Source: Pyropia yezoensis (taxonomy: Eukaryota; Rhodophyta; Bangiophyceae; Bangiales; Bangiaceae). From it: 64,000 bases of DNA. The translations under genes and the position numbers were made by a program. The stretch is taken from NCBI GenBank assembly GCA_009829735.1, contig CM020618.1:8027119-8091118 (forward strand). Reading direction: 5' to 3'. Positions 51,293-61,490 of the stretch are shown piece after piece; positions within the stretch are counted from its first letter, which is position 1; the number at the start of each line of letters is the position of its first letter. The notes beneath the pieces are model-generated. The model did no database searches and was not told the DNA's origin. It was given only the letters and a program-made list of their open reading frames with translations.

Positions 51293-54200
51293 TTAGCGTC
51301 TTGCAGTGTCCACCAGACCACGGGGCGCGCCTGTCGCCCCCGTCTCTGCCCGACGTACCCCGTCCATGGCACTGCCGGCCGCCGCCACCCGTTCCCCACC
51401 AGGAGCACCGCGTCGCGTCGTACAGGACGCCGCCGTCGCGTGGCCGTCGACAACCCCCCTACCGCCACCGCCACCGCCACCGCCACCGCCACCGCCGCCG
51501 CCGCCGCCACCACCACCGCCACCGCCGCCGCCACCACCGCCGCCGCCGCCACCGCCACCGCCACCGCCACCGCCACCACCACCACCACCACCACCGTCGA
51601 CGACAGTGTCCACTGCAGCCAGTACGGGCCATACATCGACCCGCGTAGTCGGACGGGTGCGACGTACAGGCGGGACGGGAACCCCACTGGGAGGACGCTT
51701 GGTCGTCCAGGCCCACCTCATACCAAACGGGCGCTTTAAAGGCCACACGTCCGTACATGTTAGACCACGAGCGGCCACCCACGCCATGTTGCGGGCCGCA
51801 ACGTCGTCCCGACTGCGAATCACGGGCAGGTGTGGCGCTGGATGATCGGGGCCTTGTGGGGCCGCGAGAGAGCACGTGTAGCAGCCCTTGGCCGCCCACT
51901 CGCTCAGCCGCCTCGAGTCGGCATGGACGGCGCGGTCCTCGACGGCGCAGGTGGCCAGCGCGGCCGCGCGCCGCGCCACAGCAGCAGCACGGGCAGTGGC
52001 TCGGACGGCGGCCCGGTAGGCGTCGGGGTCTGGCCCTCGGCGCGTCACATGGGTAGCAGAGGGGAGGGCCCGCTTTGGCCGCCCCCGACGCGAACCGGCC
52101 ACCATCCGCACACGCCGTGTCGACGCCGGAGAGCCGGCCGGCGGCCCATACAGCTCTCTTGGAATCTTGGGGGGGGAGTTGCCCGTCCAGTAGATGAGCA
52201 CCATCTTGTCGTGACACTCGGAGCACGCCTGGCTCGTGTTGAACTCGTCCTGGTCGACAAACCAGCACAGTCGTCGGAGGTGGCGGCGGAGCCAGGCGTC
52301 CCCCCCGCGCACGCGCTCGGTGCCAATGGCCGCGACGACCGCGCCGCCGCCACGGATCTGGCGAAGGAGGCCGTCGGTCAGGTCCCGCGCCACCGAGGCA
52401 GCAAAGCGGCCGCGTTGGATGGCCTTGCGCACACGCGCCGCCCGCAGGTGTTGCGTGGCTTGCGCGCCAAATCGCTGGCCGTACGCGGCCGTGTCGCGAC
52501 GGGCGCCCCACTCGAGCGTTGCCGGCAGGTGTTTTCCGTCGTCGCCGGTACGCGTCGTGCCGTGTGCTGCTGCCAAGTCGACGGGTGGTAGGTGGCCAGC
52601 GACGCCGCCTCTGTCGCCCGCCGACGCCACCAGTCCCGCCACTGCCGCCGCCACCGGTCCCGCCTCAGTACAGCTGCGTGCCCCTTACTGCTTCCACGCA
52701 CCGGCAAAAAAGTTGCCGCCACTGGCCTCGCGAGTGCGTGCGGCACTCAGGCTGTAGCGAAGGCCGGGGACGGGTGCCAGTCGACGACACCCCTTGCGCC
52801 GGGGCAGCACGTCCACCCGGTCCTGCAGCGGCTCATCTGGGGTGGTGCTGCTGTCACTGTTCCCCGCCGCGGCAGTGGGGTCCACCAGCCACCGTGCCAA
52901 CTTTTCCGCCTCGTGACGGGGCACAGTCCACCGGGAGAGGCGCGTACGACGCAGCACACGCCGCACCGAAGTGGCAAGCTGGGTGCGGCGGGCCCGTCGG
53001 ATGGACGCCTGCGGGCCAAGCCGCACGCGCCCGTGGCCACCGCCGGGGCTCGTCTTCTGGTAGGTCTTTGCCTCGGGAGGCGTCGTCGCACCCGCCGCCG
53101 CCGGGGCATCCGCCGCCGCATCATCGTCACTCCCGTCGGGTGACGACCGCCGCGCTTGTCGCTTGGAGCGGCCCCCACCTGTACCCGCCCCTGCAGCCGG
53201 GGCGCCCGCCGCCGCCCGCTTCCTAGACCCCCCCGGTGGGTGGCCCTCAGGCGTGGTTGCGGCTTTCGCCACCCCGTCTTGGACGCCCGCCCCACGCAGG
53301 AGCGCCACGGCCGCCCGGTTGAGCTCGTCCAAGCCCATGTGGCGGGACCACGCGGCGCGCATCGCATCTACAATGGGGCGGGCGGGGACGTCTGGGGTCG
53401 CCACGCGCTCACCCGGTGCTGCCGACAGCACGGCAGACAGCCCCGGGTCTCCGCCGACCATCTGGAACCACCGGACGCGCGCCAACGGCAGGTCAGCCCG
53501 CTCGAGCTGCGTCAGTACCCCCACCCTGGACGCAATGCCTTTGCCGCTGCGGTCCTGTGCACGTCCACCGCCGTCCAGCTTCTTGGCCCAGGCCACCGCC
53601 CGCGCCTCGGCCTCTGTGGCCGTGTCGGGTCGAGACAGAAAAAACGTCACCGCCACGCCGTCGGTAGACAGCTGGGAGGCGGCCCGGCTGGCGCGGCCAC
53701 CGACACCAGCCATGGCGGCCAGCACCGCTGCACCGCCAGTTCGCAGCTCTGGCCATGCCCGAAGACGGGCGTGGCCACACAACCCCACGCCAGTGGAGGC
53801 CGAACCTGCCCGCAACAGGAAGAGCATCTTGTCCGGCACCAGCGTGCCGTGACCGTGGAGCACCGCTCGGGCGCCAGAGATGAGGGCGTACGGGCTCTCC
53901 ACACCCACATTCAGGACGTGGAGGAGAAACGGCACGTACGCCCACCAGCGGCGCTTCTTTGCAGGCGTTGCTGGAAAGAGGCCCGCCACAGAGGGTGGCA
54001 TGGCCGCCCGCATGACGGCCACCCGTTGCGTCAGCGCCTGGAACAGGTGCTGGGGGACGCCGTCGAGGCCCCGCCGGCCCTGCGTTGCCTTGTTCGCGGT
54101 AGCCGCGCGGAAGCGCGCGGCCGCCCACCGCGTCAGCCGCCGCTCCGTGTCCTAGGCAGAGCTGTCCGCTGGAGCAGCCGTGGCAGCGGGGGAGGTGGCC

Positions 54201-55657
54201 AGCGCGTCCTTGGCCGCCTTGGCGCCCGGCTTTCGATACGCCGCGTCCGCACACCGCCCGGCGTGGGTGGCCGCGATGGTGGCGACGGGCTCCCATCTTG
54301 CCGTGTTGTTGCTCGCTGGAAGATACCGGTCGCAAGCAGCTGCCGTGACGGCCATCACCTGCGTCAGGGCGTGGGAGAGCGCCTCTGCCTGCAGCGGGTG
54401 GCTTGTCGTCACCACAGAGAGGGCGCGCGCCATCCGCGTGTTGGCCCGCCCCTTGCCGCACCCCGCACACACGGTGCCCGTCTGCAAGGGACTGCCAGAC
54501 ACACCCTCGCACCCGCAGGCGTAGGCCAACCACAGCCAGACGGGCGCCCAGTTTGCGGGCACGGCCCCCGTCCAGTCGGCTTCGTCGACGGCTCCGTCCG
54601 CAACGGTCGCCACCAGGCGCCGCAATGCCACGTCGAGGACGCGGAGCATGAGAAAGCGGAGCTTGGTAGCCGCCCCAGAGAGGTCCTCCAGCTCTGTTTG
54701 CAGCGCCGTCTCCACCGCCGCGCGCGTGTCGGCGTCGTCCTTGTCGTCCACAAACACCGCCCTCGCGAGGACGCCCACCGGCACGGTACACGCCCGCGTC
54801 TGCCTTTCAGTGCTCTGAAGCGGGTCCTTGCAGTTGGGGTCGACGCCGCGGTCGTAGGCCGCTGGCACACCCCCACAGTGCCGCTGCACCTGGCAGGCGG
54901 CGTCCCCGCTGCTGTGGCCCCCTCCTCCCAGGCAGTCGCGACACTTGGACGCGGCCGCCGCCGCCGCCGCCGGGACGGCGGCGGCGGCGGCAGCGGCGGC
55001 GGCAGCGGCTGCCGGCCCTGCACCAGCCGGGGCCTTGCAAGAGGTGACCTTGTGCCCCGGCTCGCCACATCCGCCACACTTTTGCGTCCTCCCCTTGCGG
55101 GCGGGCGGTGCGTCAGTGGCAGCCTCGCGCCGGGGCAAGCCCGCGGCGGCCACGCCAATCAGCCCATCGGCCGTCATGGCGCGCGCGGCGAGCTCCACCT
55201 CGGCCTCGGTTGCCGCCGCCCGACCACCACGGTACACGCTGACCGCCTCTGCCGCGTCTGTGATAGCCGCGACGAGGTCCTCGCCGGCACCCTCGAGGGG
55301 GCCCGCCGCCTCCTCATCTTTGGCCGCCTGCTGCAACCGCGCGACGGCGGCAGACCAGCCGGCCGACGAGGCCGCGTCGCCCCTGTGGGGGGCAGACACG
55401 CCCTGCAGGCGGCTCAGGTTGGCGGCGAGCACCGCCCGCTTGAGCGTCACCACGTTGCGTGCGTCTTGAACGTACGCCTGCTCTTGTGTCGGGTCCCACT
55501 TCGAGTCTGAGGTGGTGTCGCCGTCCAGCCCGTCGACGCCAATTTCTTGGTCGCTGCCGTCGTCATCATCGTTCACCGTGAATCCGGGGCGGGGGGGAGG
55601 GGGGGGGGGGGGGTGGGGGGGCGGAGGCGGATGAGCGGGTCGTGTGTGTGGGAACGA
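51293..55657 (-). CDS. Fanzor (eukaryotic TnpB-like RNA-guided nuclease), one in-frame amber
   Basis: Fanzor proteins are eukaryotic relatives of TnpB, RuvC-type nucleases guided by an omega RNA. Exon 55657-52689 has a disordered acidic start (TVNDDDDGSDQEIGVDG), a CCHC knuckle KCGGCGEPGHKVTSC (55036-55082), CAGCGKGRAN, then RWFQMVGGDPGLSAVL, the RuvC-I motif with its Asp at 53447-53449. A 78-nt intron leads to exon 52610-51293. This exon has AIGTERVRGG (RuvC-II Glu candidate), DEFNTSQACSECH and GCYTCS (zinc finger), SRDDVAARNMAW (RuvC-III), and a poly-Gly tail region. About 1,430 codons, long for the family. The frame is open throughout except for one TAG at 54152-54154, so it is a recent pseudogene, a read-through gene or a sequencing error. 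The start is uncertain: TCCTCACAG before 55657 looks like an acceptor, and the same frame is open to 55852 without ATG support. Confidence 0.75.
51456..51600. repeat. (CCACCG/CCGCCA)n microsatellite
   Basis: About 145 bp of CCACCG and CCGCCG units. On the minus strand it encodes a run of about 45 glycines near the C-terminus of the Fanzor protein, beyond the RuvC-III motif. Confidence 0.9.
52611..52688 (-). other. 78-nt intron in the Fanzor gene
   Basis: The donor is GCA|GTAAGG at 52688 and the acceptor is GCGACAG ending at 52611. The splice is phase 2, turning CA|A into Gln and joining FFAGAWK-Q to GGVAGHLPPVD in frame. Without it the frame stops at TAA (52685-52687), before the RuvC-II/III and zinc-finger part. 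Confidence 0.65.
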
Positions 55658-55852
55658 CTGTGAGGAGGGTGGGTGGGATTGGCGACGGTGGCTGACGGAG
55701 TTGGAACAGATGGGGAGCCTCGGGGCACCACCTACCGCCCTATTTATCGTCTGGCAAGGCACCATCCGGGCCGGGGTCCTCACTCGATGCCGTACGCGTG
55801 CTGTAGACGCTGGCGATGGGCTGCACGGGCCGTCAGGAGGCCGGTGGTCCAC

Positions 55853-57924
55853 GTCCGCCCAACCCCACGCCCCCCCCCCCCCCCCCCCCGCCTCACCCCC
55901 CCCCCCCCCCCCCGCCTCACCCCCCCGCCCCCCCCTCCCCCCCCCCGCCGCGCGCCCCCCGCCACCCCCAAACCGACGCTACCTCTCGGGCAGGGGGCAG
56001 AGCGGAGGATGCTCGCACCGCCACGTGCCCCAGTAGGCTGTCGCGTGGCCTCAGCTCGCCGCCCCGAAAATGAAAGGTCCTTCTCATCTCCGCGGCACCC
56101 GTGGCCGACGGTGGCTGCCGTGAGAGTGTCCTGTGGCGCGGCGGCGGTGGTGGTGCAGGGGCTCGCGGTGGCGGTGGTGGGGCTGGCGGTGGTGGTGTGG
56201 CGGCGGCGGTGGTGGCGATGGGGTTGGCGGCCCAATTGCAGACTGCGCACAGACGCTGTGCTCATGGCAGCCGCCAGTAGCACGACGGTGGGTGCGGGAC
56301 GGAGTGCACCGCATGCACTGTGGCATTTGAGCCGACTGACACGCCCGCATCCGTGCGGCTCGCCCAACCATTGCGGGCGAGCGCCCCGCCCCCCCCCACT
56401 CCCCCCCCCCCCTCCCCCCCACCGCTCCCCCCCCCCCCCTCCCGACGGCACCGACTGGGAGAGTGACCGCCACCGTGCTGCGGGGCAATAACAACACTGC
56501 AATTGAACCCACCCTCGGCACTGCCCGCTCGCCACGGTGCTTGTGGAGCGGCGTGCCGGGACGCGGGCACCCAGCCTTTTGGTGCTTCCGGGAGGCCCCG
56601 TCCGTTTGCAATGCACTCCGAGCACCGTTTGGGAAAAATGTCATCCTGGACGTCTTCGAGGGGGAAGAGGGGGGGCAGTCGTGTACCTCAAGCCCACCGC
56701 CACAGACGGCATTTCCATGCTGCGAGCTCACCGCGCGGTGCCTCCAAATGGCCTGTCACCAGCACACGACACCGCGCGGGCCGCGCGGACCTACGGCTCT
56801 CGTCAGACCCGGGGGCGCCGAGGGAAGCGACTGACTGACCTGCCTGTGGCTGAACGTGCGGCCGACGGATGAGAGCACCCATCCCCGGACACCCACGTCA
56901 CCGTCCAATTCAACATCATCTCGCGCCGCCGCCCAAATCCCCTCCCCTCCCGTTTGATCCGCGTCGGTGTCAGCCAGTGATCGGGCTCCTCGGAATTCGA
57001 AATTCAATTCGTCCCCCCTCCCCCGCCCGTCACCCTCTTTTTATGGCTTCCCCGCCACTCCCACCCTGCCCCTCTTGACAAAGACGGCCCTCCCACCCTA
57101 TCTATTTATCGTCGGTGTCAGCCGGTGATCGGGCTCCTCGGAATTCGAAATTCAATTCGTCCCCCCTCCCCCGCCCCTCGCCCTCTCTTTATGGTTTCCC
57201 CCCCACTCCCACTTGACTTTCTTCTGTGAGCGTGCTCGAGCGCCTTCGAGCCTGCCCCCAGGGATGTCCTGCTGTCCACCAAAGGGTAGCTATGCAAGAA
57301 AATTATGTGAACCGTGCGAAATGCCCATGCCCGGGCTGGAGCGCGTGGCGTTCATCACTAGAGGTGCGCGCGCCCATTGAGGGGTCGATTAGATGTCTAA
57401 TGACCTATGGAGTTCTTAATGAGCGAATGGTGGGTCCTGCGTGTGTCCGGATCATTTTGGTGACACTGAATGGTGGGTTTAGTGACCCTAATTTTCATCG
57501 TAGACCAAGCCACCACCTCCTGAGCAGTGGCGCGTCACCGCCCTGGTGATGTGCGCCTTGTGGGCTGTTTAAGAGGCAGTAACGCACGAGTGCGTGTGTG
57601 CGTGTTTAAGAGGCAGTGAGGCGTGAGTGAGGCGTGAGTGCAAGTCCCTTGGCGGCAGGAGGGTGCGGGGGGGGGGCCAAGTCGCTTGGCGGCAGCCCAC
57701 ACCATCGCCGACGAGGTCAAACGATCGAATCGACTAGACGACGAGGCCATCACGTGTCTGGCACCGGCACCGCACCCGACTCGTAAATGGTGATCAGGTA
57801 CGTTCAACCTCTCGCCCCCCACGACCCCCCTTTTCCTCCTGAAAGTAGTCAATTTGCCGAAAAGAAATTGACAAATACCGAAGCATCAAAATCATGACGC
57901 AATCGGAAAACACTTATTCAAGCG
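55853..57924. other. Intergenic DNA with C-tracts and a spaced direct repeat
   Basis: C-tracts lie at 55871-55935 and 56390-56445. Frames across them are Pro/Gly/His-rich artefacts. Two copies of a block of about 105 bp occur at 56964 and 57110. Short repeats of AAGAGGCAGT lie at 57570-57640. No gene or RNA recognised. Confidence 0.55.
56964..57215 (+). repeat. Two direct copies of a ~105-bp block, 146 bp apart
   Basis: Both copies read CGTCGGTGTCAGCC...GTGATCGGGCTCCTCGGAA followed by TTCGAAATTCAATTCGTCCC and a C-rich tail with TTTATGG. They differ at a few positions. The core GAATTCGAAATTCAATTC is itself an imperfect palindrome. Confidence 0.8.
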
Positions 57925-57949
57925 TTGACACTTAGCAATCTCGACAAAG

Positions 57950-58410
57950 ATCCGAAGAGCGTTATGTACATAACGCCCTACGGTCCATCTGACAAGACAC
58001 AACACCCAGATTCTCCAATGGCTCACCTGTCGCGCTATGTACATAACGCGACACGGTCAGCTCTGGCGAACTATCTCGACAAACATGACAAGAGCGTTAC
58101 GTACATATCGCGCCACGGTCTGTCTACCATACAACACCTACCAGATTCTCAAAAAGGCTCACCTCGCGCGTTATGTACATAACGCGCCACGGTCTGTCTA
58201 CCATACCACACCTACCAGATTCTCAAAAAGGCTCACCTCACGCGTTATGTACACAATGCGACACGGTCAGCCTCGGCAATCTGTCGTGACGATGCCAAGT
58301 GCTTGCCAGACGCGTCATGTACAAAACGCGACTCGGTCTGCCTTGGCCAAGTCCCGGCCAACATCCCACCATGGAACGTACCCATCTGATGCGTTATGCA
58401 CACAACATGG
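57950..58410. repeat. Seven-copy satellite centred on GCGTTATGTACATAACGC
   Basis: Units of about 73 bp, with centres at 57967, 58040, 58102, 58176, 58250, 58320 and 58399. Each has a palindrome around GTAC, perfect in the fourth unit over 22 bp (GCGCGTTATGTACATAACGCGC), followed by CACGGTC. Between palindromes, CCTACCAGATTCTCAAAAAGG is shared in units three to five. Outer copies are more diverged in the palindrome. It lies 290 bp downstream of the helicase gene end. Confidence 0.85.
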
Positions 58411-58700
58411 CGTGACTCAAGACGGATGGTGGTACCGTGGGCCACACACGCCCCCTCCCCCCCCCCCCCCCCCCCCCCCCTTCCCCATCGGCCAACACGA
58501 GTGCCTTGCCATGTGAACCTCCACCAACATGTCACGCAACTCAAAACGTCAACTATACCAGTTGTCAACTACACTGGGGAACAACCGGCCACCACACGAC
58601 CAGGGACAACTTCACAGCAAAAAAAAAGAGGGGGTGCCGTACAGTCCCACCCCCCCTCCCACCCGCCCCGCCCCCCCCCCCCCCCCCCACCCCCCCCCGA
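58411..58700. other. C-tract-rich 3' flank of the helicase gene
   Basis: C-tracts lie at 58455-58481 and 58670-58697, with an A-run at 58619-58627. No frame of interest. Confidence 0.6.
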
Positions 58701-61490
58701 CTAGAACACCCTGTCGGGAGCCACAATGTCGATGTGCTCGCGGCCCGGTCGATCTGGACGGCTCCACCTATGGCGGACGTCGTCCCACCAGCTCTTCCAC
58801 ACACCCCCAAAGCTTGAAAGGTAGTCCATGTCACCAATCACGTGGAGATGGCTCTGTGCCCGCGACATGATGACGTTCACGCGCCGCTCGTCGGACAAAA
58901 AGTCGGTGCTCCCAATGGGTGGCGCCCCAGGCTCTGACCGCACGAGGGAGAATATGACACAGTCCACAGAAGCGCCTTGACAGCCATCCACGGTGGACAC
59001 CCTGACGTCAGCACATGGTCTGCGGGGCAGCCGCCTGCTGTCTCTCACCGACTGCACCACTTCATTCGGCTTGTTCCGCTGCGCAGTGTACGGGGTGATG
59101 AGCATCACCTTGAGCTCGGTAGCCCCGCTGGACGTCGCCCACGCCAGCAGTAGATCCGTAAGAGCCATCTCGACCAAACGAAGCTCTGCAACGTTGATCA
59201 GGCTCTTGTTGTTGGAGGTGGTGGAACCCGACTTGTGCGCCCGATCGTTGGCCGGCAGGCGGGAAGTGTCTGTCACTTGCAACACTCCAAAGCGAATACG
59301 CCGACTCGGATGGTTTAGCCACGCGGGTGTTCCACACCCCTCCTCATGGCGGGCCTTGGGCCCGCGCCCGTCCGACCATATGCCAATGTGCCGGTAAAAG
59401 ACTTTTCGGAGGAGCGACCATAACAGCGGCCGCATGCGGTACTGCACGGAGAGGATGACGCAAGCGGACAGAAACCTGGCGAGCCGCTCAAAAACGCCTG
59501 ATGTCATCGGCCGTGTCTCGCCTCTGAACTCCATGCCGGCGCTCGGCCTCAGCTGGGCATTGTCGCCAACTAGGACAATGCACTTGGTCCGCTCTGCTGG
59601 ATGACCGTTCTCTTCTTCGTCTGACGAGCCACCCGCGCGCCGCGCCCGCTTGGCGCGAACAATGGCGGCGACAGACGCAGGGGCGCTTGTGGCCGCACCC
59701 TCGTCAATGATAACGACGTCAAAGCCTTGACCCCCCACGAGCGACCCCGTCGACGTTGACGTTGTTGTGACAATGACGGACACGCCGCCCACGATGCGCT
59801 TGCGGAGCTCCCGTTCCGCACGCTGCTGGCGACGCAAGACAGCCTCCACGGCTTGCTCCGCATCGGCACATTCCTCGAGGAGGATTTGTGACCCACCCGC
59901 GCCCGGCTCCGCACCCTGGGCGCGTAAACGATCCGCACGACGGCCCACATCGGCTACCCGTGCCCTTGCCCGTTCCACCGCCGCTATCACGGACGAGTAG
60001 GCGACAGGCAGGCGCTCGTCCAGCACGGCGTCAATGTGCGTTGTCTTGGCACGGTGGCCATCCGGAGGGGGCTCACCCACACGGAGGAGCGTCACGGCAT
60101 CGGGTTTCGCGACGCCGTGTCGACTGGCAGCCCCCAACGGACAGAACAATTCGTGCACTGCGTCCAACAGCTCGTCGCACGCCGTGTTGGTGCGCGACGT
60201 CAGCAGCCTCCGCCCGTCTGGCTGGGTCCCAAGTACCATGTCCACCATGGAGACAATGGCGCGTGTCTTGTCCGACCCGGGGGGGCCCGTCACCAGCTGC
60301 ACGTCACACTCGTCTGACAACAGCCTCTGGTGCATGCAATCGATTGCGCGCCACTGGATCTCGTCCAGGTGGGCGTAGCGTGGAAAAGCATTCTGCAGGG
60401 GGGGAGGCCCCGGTGCCGGTGCACGTACCACCCGCTGTCCCCCGTGCGGAGGCGTTGCGTGGATGGCGAGCGCCCTCTGCATGACTGGCGGAAGAAGGTC
60501 CCAGTGGCCGAGGCCGCCAAACTCGCGGCTGTCCGACAGGATACTATGAGACAGGGTGACGACCACATTTGCCGTCCGGCGATGAAGCATCCGCCGCACA
60601 TCTGAACGACGCACCGCAATCCACCACCGCCGGGGGGGACCGGATGCGCCACCGTGGCGCGCCGTGCCAGCGTCATCGTCCTGCTTGTCCAGCCCCGGGC
60701 CAGGCGTCTTGTCCACCCACCACTGGCCTGCCCCCGCGGGCGGTGGGCCACAAACCCCCCCGCCGGGTTGCCCCTCCTTGTCCTCGCAGCGGCCAATAAA
60801 CACGGCGTCCACGGGGGTGCTGCACACCGAACCGACGGGTTCCTGTACCCAAAAGGCACACAAATCACCCCGGGTGGCGTCTGTGGGGTCCACTCGACAC
60901 TCTCCCCCGCGGTCCTTGTGGCGGCGGTGGTGACGCCCAGCGGATCCCCCGGTAGGGCGGCCGCCCCCACCGAGGGGACCACCCCGGAAGGCGGGCATAC
61001 GCACGAGCACGTTGCACATGCGACACGCCCACGGGTCGTCCAGAATGGAGCCCCCCACCTGCGGCGACGACAGGGTGATGGGCGCGTCAATGCGAGCCAC
61101 GCCAAAGCGGGAGCACGATGACGATGTGGTCACGCGCCCACTGCGTCCGCCGCCGCCGCCATGGCACTTGTTGCTGCCTTTGATAGACTGCGCCACTGCC
61201 TCTGTACCGCGGGCAGCGAGCTGGCACAAGGTGGCGACAACGATGGCCTGCCAGTGGCCCCCAGGTCCTGTTGCGTACAACGGGGACGGGCGCAGGTGAG
61301 TTGGGACACTCTTCCACCCCGACTCGGACGTACAGAGCGTCAACTGACCGATCGCCACCCGGTCACCATCCGCGCCACGCAGTGCGGGAGGACTGGCCTC
61401 GGTGGCACCCCCCCCGCCGCCGCCGCCGCCGCGGGCAGAGGTGCAACAGGGGGAGACATGTCCCCCCCACCACACAGGGAACCGATACAA
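58701..61490 (-). CDS. UPF1/SEN1-like SF1 helicase with altered Walker A
   Basis: A 929-codon minus frame. Helicase core from about residue 380: QWRAIDC (Q-motif region), Walker A GPPGSDKT (402-409), a long helical insertion, FDVVIIDEGAAT (motif II, about 590), LVGDNAQLRPS (III), ILSVQYRMRPLLW (IV), VSTVDGCQGASVDCVIFSLV (V, about 838) and DERRVNVIMSRAQSHLHVIGD (VI). This order defines UPF1/SEN1-type RNA/DNA helicases. The P-loop normally reads G-K-T; here the Gly is Asp (codon 60270-60272), which should impair ATP binding. Motif II is DEGA rather than DEA[A/S]Q. The N-terminal 300 residues are low-complexity with one CRMC pair; the true start is uncertain, and TACGCAACAG near 61272 could be a splice acceptor. 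Host helicase, paralogue or transposon-derived gene: not decided. Confidence 0.8.
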   Translation of the reverse strand: MYRFPVWWGGHVSPCCTSARGGGGGGGGATEASPPALRGADGDRVAIGQLTLCTSESGWKSVPTHLRPSPLYATGPGGHWQAIVVATLCQLAARGTEAVAQSIKGSNKCHGGGGGRSGRVTTSSSCSRFGVARIDAPITLSSPQVGGSILDDPWACRMCNVLVRMPAFRGGPLGGGGRPTGGSAGRHHRRHKDRGGECRVDPTDATRGDLCAFWVQEPVGSVCSTPVDAVFIGRCEDKEGQPGGGVCGPPPAGAGQWWVDKTPGPGLDKQDDDAGTARHGGASGPPRRWWIAVRRSDVRRMLHRRTANVVVTLSHSILSDSREFGGLGHWDLLPPVMQRALAIHATPPHGGQRVVRAPAPGPPPLQNAFPRYAHLDEIQWRAIDCMHQRLLSDECDVQLVTGPPGSDKTRAIVSMVDMVLGTQPDGRRLLTSRTNTACDELLDAVHELFCPLGAASRHGVAKPDAVTLLRVGEPPPDGHRAKTTHIDAVLDERLPVAYSSVIAAVERARARVADVGRRADRLRAQGAEPGAGGSQILLEECADAEQAVEAVLRRQQRAERELRKRIVGGVSVIVTTTSTSTGSLVGGQGFDVVIIDEGAATSAPASVAAIVRAKRARRAGGSSDEEENGHPAERTKCIVLVGDNAQLRPSAGMEFRGETRPMTSGVFERLARFLSACVILSVQYRMRPLLWSLLRKVFYRHIGIWSDGRGPKARHEEGCGTPAWLNHPSRRIRFGVLQVTDTSRLPANDRAHKSGSTTSNNKSLINVAELRLVEMALTDLLLAWATSSGATELKVMLITPYTAQRNKPNEVVQSVRDSRRLPRRPCADVRVSTVDGCQGASVDCVIFSLVRSEPGAPPIGSTDFLSDERRVNVIMSRAQSHLHVIGDMDYLSSFGGVWKSWWDDVRHRWSRPDRPGREHIDIVAPDRVF

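Noticed and set aside
55673-56625. Plus and minus frames of about 270-280 codons
   Set aside because: Built on C-tracts and (GGTGGC)n-like DNA; His/Pro/Gly-rich with no recognisable region.
58160-58190. Palindrome as a rho-independent terminator
   Set aside because: No T-run follows, the motif recurs seven times in a satellite, and the genome is eukaryotic.
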